From Pseudomonadota bacterium (GTDB lineage Bacteria > Pseudomonadota > Gammaproteobacteria > Burkholderiales > Nitrosomonadaceae): 16,685 nt of DNA. The stretch lies in the NCBI GenBank assembly GCA_018240935.1, contig JAFEEV010000067.1, positions 1 to 16,685 of the forward strand, in the 5' to 3' direction. A program made the translations under genes and the position numbers. The notes beneath the pieces were generated by a model. It ran no database searches and was not told the origin of the DNA. It saw only the letters and a list, made by a program, of their open reading frames with translations. The first letter of the stretch is position 1. Every line of letters begins with the position of its first letter. Shown here one piece after another: positions 8,177 through 14,262 of this stretch.

Positions 8177-8635
8177 CTAACTGTTGGCGATCGTCAAACC
8201 TTCATGCACGATCTCGATGGATTCTATCGCCACTTCGTTGCCTTCCGATTTCAGATCGGTACTGGTAATCTTGGTCGGCCAAGCGTTCGTCAAGGTCCAC
8301 ACCATGGTCGCCTTGCCGCCTTCGTCCAGCAAGCTGATGGTGACCGGCAAGCGTTTGATGGTGTTCATCTTGATTTGCTTAAACCAATCCCAGAATTTGT
8401 TATCGCCTTTGAAGACGCCTTTTTTCATCGTGATATTGCCGACCTTCTTCATCCCGGGCATTTTAATGACCGAAAATTCCGGACTATCGCCATGACGGTA
8501 CTTGATTTCTTCGGACTGGATGTCCAATCCGCTGACTTCCTGAAACCGCATGACTTGCGAATCCCATTTAACCTGAAAATAAAATTTCGGCATGGGCCAA
8601 ACGGTCGTCGATTGAGCTGATCCATCATCTGCCAT
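8177..8635 (-). CDS. gp19-type main tail tube protein (Afp1-like)
   Basis: 152 residues from ATG at 8635, with AGAGG at 8642-8646 placed 6 nt upstream. It has the standard tube signature: WPMPKFYFQVKWDSQVMRFQEVSG at the N-terminus, YRHGDSPEFSVIKMPGMKK, NITMKKGVFKGDNKFWDWF, PVTISLLDEGGKATMVWTLTNAWP and the closing GNEVAIESIEIVHEGL strand. T4 gp19-like proteins of this size stack as hexameric rings forming the inner tube of contractile particles. It follows the sheath by 76 nt, the usual neighbour pairing. By its stronger ribosome site and position next to the sheath gene I take it as the major tube subunit. High confidence on family, moderate on being the bulk subunit. Confidence 0.93.
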   Translation of the reverse strand: MADDGSAQSTTVWPMPKFYFQVKWDSQVMRFQEVSGLDIQSEEIKYRHGDSPEFSVIKMPGMKKVGNITMKKGVFKGDNKFWDWFKQIKMNTIKRLPVTISLLDEGGKATMVWTLTNAWPTKITSTDLKSEGNEVAIESIEIVHEGLTIANS

Positions 8636-8711
8636 AATTTACCTCTGCTTGTATGATTAAGAAATAAACGTTGTTGTTGCCAATTGCATCAATAACACAC
8701 CGGCTTTCAGG

Positions 8712-10256
8712 TTAAGACTTCTGCATCTGTTGCTGGAAGGTGATCTCGATAAACTCCGCCGGACGGCTCAAGGCAACCAGCACGGTCACTTTCAACATAC
8801 CATCCAGAATATCCTGCGGTGTCATGGTTTCACCCAGGCCGACGAACACGCCGAAAGCATCCTCCGGCGTTGCGCCGGCCAAGCCGCCGCGTTTCCAGAT
8901 ACCGATGAGAAAATTGCTGATCATGCTTTTGATCGTCACCCAAGTATTGGATACATTGGGCTCGAATACATACGCCTTGGTCGCCAGCCTGATCGACTCT
9001 TCCAGCATGATCATGGTTCTGCGCACGTTGATATAGTTCCAGTCCAGACTGTTACCGTCCAGTGTGCGCGCGCCCCAAACCAGCGTGCCTTCGCCGATGA
9101 ACGTGCGGATCGCGTTGATCGATTTACCCGCCGTCGTGACGTTCAAGTCTTCCTGCTGCGCATTGGTGATCTCGACGGCAGGTGAAATCACTGCATTCAA
9201 GCTCACATTGGCCGGCGCTTTCCACACCCCGCGCGAATTGTCGACCAAAGTGTAAACACCCGCCATGCCGGCGCTGGGCGGCAGCAGATTGAGTTTCAGT
9301 TTGATGCTCTCGATGACGGTTTTATAGAGCGGGCAAACGGCTGTCAGTATTTTGTGCAAATCCTCGTCGCTCGACATCGTGGCGGTCTTCGGCGTCACGC
9401 CGATTTCCGCAATCTTGGCGCCGATCTCGGCCTTTTTCTTGTCGTCCAGCGCGCTGCCGTCCACTTCCGCTTTCAGCAATTCCTGCAATTTGCCGGCATT
9501 GGCAACATTGGCAAAACTCAAATCGCCGGTTTGCACAATCGAGGTGTTGAGCCACGGATAGTACGCCGCGGCAAAATCCAGGCTGTTCGTGCCCAGATCA
9601 TTTCTGAATTTCTCGATGCAGCCGCTATCCTGCGCTTCCTTGTAGCCGTCATACACATCCAGAATGGCAAAGCGATTTTTCATCACCTGCCCGCAATGAC
9701 TCAAAGCCGCTTGCTGCAATGCGATGCAATCCGGCTCCGCCAGCGACATGGCGTCGGGAATCACCACCATGGTGGGCTCTTGCTCTTTCAGCAAGACATC
9801 AATGCCCGCGCTTAATTTCGGTTTTTCGATATCCTGGCCGTAACTGCCGACTGAAACAATGTAACAAGCCCCGCCGCCATTTTGAAAAAACAGCATCATG
9901 CTGTGATAGAGAAAATAACGGGCGCCTTGAAGCTCCAGAACATATTCCTTACCACTGCTGGCAAAATCCGATTCGACAGCCGCAGCCGGTGCAGCCGCCC
10001 CCTTTCCCGCTTTCGCGCCGGCTGCCGCCGCAGCCTCGGAAATTTGATATTGTGTTTTCGGCGCTCCGCCGAAGAAGCTGATAAATTCAGACATGGATGA
10101 GATACGCCACGCCTTATTCAACAAAGTCTTGCCTTTATTGCTGGCTTTTTCCGTATAACCGATAAATGCCGGTACCGCAGTTGCCACTTCCACGACGGAA
10201 TTAGGAAATGCGCTCTTTTCAACAATGTAAACACCCGGTGTCTTATACTGCCCCAT
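8712..10256 (-). CDS. Contractile tail sheath protein
   Basis: 514 residues from the second ATG of a tandem pair. AAGGAG at 10263-10268 is 6 nt from this ATG and 3 nt from the first one at 10259. Motifs in order: GQYKTPGVYIVE, AVPAFIGYTEKA, SEFISFFGGAP, then an alanine/glycine-rich linker (about residues 75-95), YFLYHSMMLFFQNGGGACYIVSVG, VVIPDAMSL, AAAYYPWL, PPSAGMAGVY, NSRGVWKAPAN, RTFIGEGTLVWGARTL, WNYINVRR and the C-terminal handshake segment EFIEITFQQQ. These are the conserved landmarks of eCIS/phage sheath proteins. The sheath contracts to drive the tube through the target envelope. Residues about 240-300 form a lysine/glutamate-rich insertion (DDKKKAEIGAKIAEIG) between sheath subdomains. 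It is the first gene of the operon and the only sheath gene here, whereas Afp/PVC clusters carry several (family knowledge). Confidence 0.96.
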   Translation of the reverse strand: MGQYKTPGVYIVEKSAFPNSVVEVATAVPAFIGYTEKASNKGKTLLNKAWRISSMSEFISFFGGAPKTQYQISEAAAAAGAKAGKGAAAPAAAVESDFASSGKEYVLELQGARYFLYHSMMLFFQNGGGACYIVSVGSYGQDIEKPKLSAGIDVLLKEQEPTMVVIPDAMSLAEPDCIALQQAALSHCGQVMKNRFAILDVYDGYKEAQDSGCIEKFRNDLGTNSLDFAAAYYPWLNTSIVQTGDLSFANVANAGKLQELLKAEVDGSALDDKKKAEIGAKIAEIGVTPKTATMSSDEDLHKILTAVCPLYKTVIESIKLKLNLLPPSAGMAGVYTLVDNSRGVWKAPANVSLNAVISPAVEITNAQQEDLNVTTAGKSINAIRTFIGEGTLVWGARTLDGNSLDWNYINVRRTMIMLEESIRLATKAYVFEPNVSNTWVTIKSMISNFLIGIWKRGGLAGATPEDAFGVFVGLGETMTPQDILDGMLKVTVLVALSRPAEFIEITFQQQMQKS

Positions 10257-10262
10257 CATCAG

Positions 10263-10268
10263 CTCCTT
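10263..10268 (-). promoter_or_regulatory. Ribosome binding site AAGGAG of the sheath gene
   Basis: A strong Shine-Dalgarno. Its spacing (3 nt to the first ATG, 6 nt to the second) favours the second ATG at 10256. Confidence 0.75.
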
Positions 10269-10299
10269 TTAATTGGAATCGTAGCAATCATCGGCAATT

Positions 10300-10320
10300 C
10301 TTATCACCCAACTTGATAAG
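10300..10320 (-). promoter_or_regulatory. Inverted repeat upstream of the sheath gene
   Basis: Perfect 7-bp arms CTTATCA / TGATAAG around a 7-nt loop (minus strand CTTATCA AGTTGGG TGATAAG), ending about 40 nt upstream of the sheath start. It has no following T run, so it is more likely a regulator-binding site or a 5' leader hairpin than a terminator. The bound factor is unknown. Confidence 0.4.
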
Positions 10321-10370
10321 TCCAGCCTACAACCTTGTTTAAATTGAACATAGCGCAGCTTAGCGGATGT

Positions 10371-10397
10371 AGTATTAATACTCAAGCGTTATGTAAA
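10371..10397 (-). promoter_or_regulatory. Candidate promoter of the injection operon, with a 12-bp palindrome
   Basis: On the minus strand TTTACA (10397-10392; 5 of 6 to the -35 consensus) is followed after 15 nt by AATACT (10376-10371; 4 of 6 to the -10 consensus). The spacer is 2 nt short of ideal. The -10 candidate overlaps a perfect 12-bp palindrome AGTATTAATACT (10371-10382), which could be an operator. This is the only sizeable intergenic gap before the sheath gene, so a promoter is expected here, but this exact assignment is weak. Confidence 0.3.
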
Positions 10398-10415
10398 AAA
10401 TCGGCAAAATTACCG
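10394..10415 (-). terminator. Weak rho-independent terminator candidate after the GGDEF-EAL gene
   Basis: About 35 nt past the stop, the minus strand reads CGGTA ATTT TGCCG (5-bp stem with one G-U pair) followed by ATTTTTTA. The stem is short, so read-through from the signalling genes into the injection operon remains possible. Confidence 0.3.
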
Positions 10416-10449
10416 CCGTCAATTCTTACCAGCAGCAATCGCGCACATT

Positions 10450-13400
10450 TTACTGCTGCGCCAAGCGCTCGCGTAACCAAGCTTCAAGCTCTACGGCCGG
10501 CACCGGCCGGTGAAACAAGAAACCTTGATAATAATCGCAGTCATGCTCGCGCAGGAAAGCCAGTTGCTGCTCCGATTCGACACCTTCCGCCAGCACGCTC
10601 AATTTCAGGTTGCGCGCCATGGCGATAATCGTCGCGGCAATTTCACGGTCGTTGGCATCGTGCGCCAAGCCGCGCACAAAACTTTGATCGATCTTAAGTT
10701 TATCGATAGGAAATCGCTTCAGATACGTCAAGGACGAGTAACCCGTGCCGAAATCGTCGATCGCCAGTTGAATTCCCGGCGCTTTCAAGATTTTCAGCAT
10801 TTCGATCGAGCGTTCGGCATGCTCCATGAACATGCTCTCGGTTAATTCGAGCTCCAAACAAGCCGCCGGCAGCTTTGTTTCTTCCAGCACGCGCTGGATC
10901 ACTTCGGCCAGATTCGCCGATTGAAACTGCCGTACCGACAGATTGACCGCCATCACAAGCGGCGGCAGACCAGCATCGATCCAGGCGCGGCCTTGCGCGC
11001 AGGCGGTGCGCAGCACCCATTCCCCGAGCGGCACGATTAAACCGGTTTCTTCCGCAATCGGAATGAATTTCCCCGGCGGCACCATTTCCTTGCCCGGCGG
11101 CTGCCAGCGCACCAGCGCCTCGGCGCCGACCACCCGGCCGCTATGGGCATCGATCAGCGGCTGATAGTGCAGAATGAATTCTCCGGCTGTGAGTGCGTGG
11201 CGCAAACGATTTTCCATCACCAGGCGCTCATTCGCCGCAATGCTCAACGCTTCGGTGTGATAGCGATAGGTGCTGCGCCCCTCTCTTTTCGATAGATACA
11301 TCGCCATATCCGCATGCTGAATCAATTCCGTGACATTGTGCGCGTCATCCGGAAAAAGACTGATGCCGATACTCGCATTAATGAAGATTTCGTGTCCGCT
11401 TGGCAAAACGAACGGAGTAGCAAGCAAATCAATCATGGTTTGCGCCACGGTTGCAGGCTCGCTCGGATCCTTGACATCTTCCAGCACCAGCAGGAACTCA
11501 TCGCCACCCAGGCGTGCCAGCGTATCTTCCTCGCGCAGGCGGTTTTTCAAGCGTGCGGCCAGCAGAATCAAAAGCTCGTCGCCGACTGGATGTCCGAGAC
11601 TGTCGTTGACATTCTTGAAACGATCCAGATCGAGACAGAGCGCCGCAATGCGGAAATTGTGCCGTTGCGCGCGCTCAATGGCGTGAAGCAGGCGCGATTG
11701 CACCAGCAGCCGGTTCGGCAATCCGGTTAACGGATCGTAGTGCGCCAGATGCGCCAGACGCGCTTCGGATTGCTTCATTTGCGTAATGTCGGTAAAGACG
11801 CCGACATAATTGCATGGCTCGTTCCTGTCGTTGCGGACCGTAGTGATCGTCAGCCATTGCGGATAAACTTCACCATTCTTGCGGCGGTTCCAGACTTCTC
11901 CATGCCAATAACCTTGCTGCAGCAGATCGTTCCACATCGCTTGATAAAACGATTTGTTATGGCGCCCCGATTTGATAATTTTCGGATTCTTACCGAGCGC
12001 TTGCGCTGCGCCATAACCGGTAATTTCCGTATACGCGCGGTTGACGGCCAGAATGCGCGGCTCCAGATCGGTGATCACAACGCCCTCGCGAGTGGATTCG
12101 AATACCGCCGCGGCCTGCTTTAAGGTTTCCGCTGCATAGACCTTTTGCACCGCCAATGCCGTGATGGAGGCAAACTCATGAATCAGCGCCAGATCGGCGG
12201 ATGAGGGCTCGCACGGCGTATGGTGATAAATGGCGAAAGTGCCCAGCACATCGCCATTCTCGTTCTTGAACGGCAACGACCAGCAGGCGTGAAGATTGGC
12301 TTTGCGCGTCAATTCCAGATAAGGCTGCCAATACGGATGGCGGTCGATATCGGAAACGATGACCGCTTCGCCGCGCCAGGCCGCCGTGCCGCAGGAACCC
12401 GCGCCATCGCCGACCATCAGCCGATTGATCGCTGCGTTGTAATCATCCGGCAAACTGGGTGCGGCGCCATGTTTCAGGCAATTTCCGTACTTATCCAGCA
12501 ATAAAATGGAAACCAGCATATCGGAATTGATCGCTTCGAGATGTTTGGCGATATCGTTCAAAATCACCGTCAGCGGCTGATTGGCGACGATCAAATTCAA
12601 TGCGGATTGGTGCGCTTGCCGGATCAATTCAACCCGCTTTTGTTCGCTGATATTCAACCAGGCGCCGACAATTTCATGCGGCTGGCCATCGGCGCTCCGG
12701 ATCAGCCGCAGCTCGTCGAGAATCCAAATGATCCGCCCGTCGCGGTGAAAAAAGCGGTAATCGTGGGTCAGTTGATCATCGGTGAGCAGCGTTGATTGAC
12801 GCGCCAGCGCCAGCTCACGATCATCCGGATGCAAATGGGAAAACCACCAATCCGGAGCCAGCGCTTCTTCTGCGGTATAACCCAGCAGCCGCTCGATATT
12901 TTCGCTGACCCAAACGGGCTGCAATGTCTCTGCCGCGAAGCGAAGGTTGTACAGCACCATCGGGCTGGTGGCCAGCAAATGAGAAAGGCGCAAACTGGTT
13001 TGTTTCAGGCTGATCCGCTCGCGCACCAGCTCGGCTTGCCGCTGCGCTTTTTCCAAGGTGGCGGGAATCTCGAAGAGATAACCTTCATGCTTGGATAAAT
13101 AATCTTCCACACCCAAATGCAATGCGCGCGCAGCGACCATTTCACTGCCCTGCCCGGTGACCAGCACGATGGGTAGCTCCAGTTTGCGTTCTTCGCGCAA
13201 CAGCCTGATAAATTCGAGACCGTCCATTCCCGGCAAGCGGTTATCGATCAGCAAGATGTCGAAATCAGCCAACTGCTCCGGACCGGCCGGCAGCAGCGCC
13301 AAAGCCTCTTGCGCGCTGGTCACGGCGGTCAGATGAATATGCGGCGCATGCTGAGCCAAATGACGGTGCATCAGGTCGATGTCGAAACTGTTATGTTCGA

Positions 13401-13818
13401 TATACAGCACCCGCAAAGTCAGCAGATTGCGGTTCATACTCTTACTGCGGAAGCGCGCCAGCGCACCGCGCAATATGCGCGGCAGCCGCTCCAGATAGTC
13501 GCCTTCCTTGATCAAATAATCGTCCGCACTGGCTTTGAATGCCGCCACCGCCGTTTCATGATCCCCGGAGCCGGTAATAATCACCACGGCCAGCGGCAGC
13601 TTCCGCTCCCGGATACTGGCCAACGCTTCCAAGCCCGAACCGTCGGGTAAGTTAAGATCCGTCAGCAGCACATCGTAATAGTCGGGCTTGCCGAGACATT
13701 TCAGACCTTCCGCCAGCGATGTCACCGCGATCAATTCAATGTCGGGTGCTGTCCGCGCCAGCGTGCGCCGGGCAATATCGGCATCGCTCAGGGTATCTTC
13801 GATATACAGGACGCGCAT
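10450..13818 (-). CDS. Dual-receiver GGDEF-EAL protein (cyclic-di-GMP synthase/phosphodiesterase)
   Basis: 1122 residues, ATG 5 nt after the stop of the response regulator gene. Domains in order: receiver 1 (about 1-125, phospho-acceptor D54 in LLTDLNLPDG), receiver 2 (about 135-258, D192 in LLIDNRLPGMDG), PAS (about 285-395), GAF (about 405-560), PAS (about 565-685), GGDEF (about 690-850) and EAL (about 865-1115). GGDEF is intact (771-775), with an RxxD inhibitory site (R762-D765) five residues before it. EAL is also intact: EALVRW (900), N959, E991/E994, DDFGTG (1021), K1042 and E1078. Both synthesis and hydrolysis of cyclic-di-GMP are therefore possible. In both receivers the conserved Lys is followed by Glu or His instead of Pro. 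There is no membrane span, so it is cytosolic. By operon position it is the likely output of the kinase upstream. Which activity dominates cannot be read from sequence. Confidence 0.95.
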   Translation of the reverse strand: MRVLYIEDTLSDADIARRTLARTAPDIELIAVTSLAEGLKCLGKPDYYDVLLTDLNLPDGSGLEALASIRERKLPLAVVIITGSGDHETAVAAFKASADDYLIKEGDYLERLPRILRGALARFRSKSMNRNLLTLRVLYIEHNSFDIDLMHRHLAQHAPHIHLTAVTSAQEALALLPAGPEQLADFDILLIDNRLPGMDGLEFIRLLREERKLELPIVLVTGQGSEMVAARALHLGVEDYLSKHEGYLFEIPATLEKAQRQAELVRERISLKQTSLRLSHLLATSPMVLYNLRFAAETLQPVWVSENIERLLGYTAEEALAPDWWFSHLHPDDRELALARQSTLLTDDQLTHDYRFFHRDGRIIWILDELRLIRSADGQPHEIVGAWLNISEQKRVELIRQAHQSALNLIVANQPLTVILNDIAKHLEAINSDMLVSILLLDKYGNCLKHGAAPSLPDDYNAAINRLMVGDGAGSCGTAAWRGEAVIVSDIDRHPYWQPYLELTRKANLHACWSLPFKNENGDVLGTFAIYHHTPCEPSSADLALIHEFASITALAVQKVYAAETLKQAAAVFESTREGVVITDLEPRILAVNRAYTEITGYGAAQALGKNPKIIKSGRHNKSFYQAMWNDLLQQGYWHGEVWNRRKNGEVYPQWLTITTVRNDRNEPCNYVGVFTDITQMKQSEARLAHLAHYDPLTGLPNRLLVQSRLLHAIERAQRHNFRIAALCLDLDRFKNVNDSLGHPVGDELLILLAARLKNRLREEDTLARLGGDEFLLVLEDVKDPSEPATVAQTMIDLLATPFVLPSGHEIFINASIGISLFPDDAHNVTELIQHADMAMYLSKREGRSTYRYHTEALSIAANERLVMENRLRHALTAGEFILHYQPLIDAHSGRVVGAEALVRWQPPGKEMVPPGKFIPIAEETGLIVPLGEWVLRTACAQGRAWIDAGLPPLVMAVNLSVRQFQSANLAEVIQRVLEETKLPAACLELELTESMFMEHAERSIEMLKILKAPGIQLAIDDFGTGYSSLTYLKRFPIDKLKIDQSFVRGLAHDANDREIAATIIAMARNLKLSVLAEGVESEQQLAFLREHDCDYYQGFLFHRPVPAVELEAWLRERLAQQ

Positions 13819-13823
13819 CGCAG

Positions 13824-14249
13824 TTACTCGCTCAACTCGTTAATCACGCACCAGTAAAGCTCGATCTGCTGTACCACATCCATAAATTTATCGAAATCGA
13901 CCGGCTTGACAATGTAAGAATTGACTCCCAGGTCGTACGCGGCCTGAATATCGCGTTCTTCTCTCGACGTGGTCAGCACGACGACCGGAATGCGGCGCAG
14001 CACGGCATGCCCTTTTAGCGTTTTCAGCACGGCAAGACCATCGATTTTGGGCAATTTCAGGTCGAGCAAAATGACCGCCGGCCGGGTTTCTCCGCTTTCC
14101 CAGCGCGGCACCCAGGCCAGCGCTTCCTCGCCATCGCGCGCGACCAGAAGGGGATTGGATAGCTTGCACCGCTGAAAAGCGCGCACGGTTAAGTCAACAT
14201 CCAGCGGATTATCCTCAACAAGGAGAATGGGCGAACATGAACTCATCAT
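13824..14249 (-). CDS. Single-domain response regulator, CheY/Rcp1-like
   Basis: 141 residues from ATG at 14249. GGAG at 14255-14258 lies 5 nt upstream. A longer frame from 14429 would overlap the kinase gene in another frame and lacks any family resemblance in its first 60 residues, so I reject it. The chain is a lone receiver: acidic pair in LLVEDNPLDVDL (E12, D13), phospho-acceptor D63 in LLDLKLPKIDG, T93/T94 in VVVLTTSREERD and K115-P116 in SYIVKPVDFDKF. The ILLVEDNP..V.LT..AF start and the FMDVVQQIELYW end are typical of Rcp1-type regulators paired with PAS- or phytochrome-containing kinases. It starts 13 nt after the kinase stop and precedes the GGDEF-EAL gene by 5 nt, so it probably shuttles phosphate between them or acts by protein contact. 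It has no DNA-binding domain. Confidence 0.94.
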   Translation of the reverse strand: MMSSCSPILLVEDNPLDVDLTVRAFQRCKLSNPLLVARDGEEALAWVPRWESGETRPAVILLDLKLPKIDGLAVLKTLKGHAVLRRIPVVVLTTSREERDIQAAYDLGVNSYIVKPVDFDKFMDVVQQIELYWCVINELSE

Positions 14250-14262
14250 GATGACTCCATCG

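Noticed and set aside
4212..10256. Type VI secretion system
   Set aside because: The sheath is a single long chain, not a TssB/TssC pair. The LysM hub and two gp19 tubes are eCIS-type, and no TssJLM, TssK or ClpV gene is visible.
1..10256. Prophage or tailocin
   Set aside because: No tape measure, holin, endolysin, integrase, capsid or terminase gene is visible, and the gene order follows eCIS clusters. Flanking sequence would be needed to exclude it fully.
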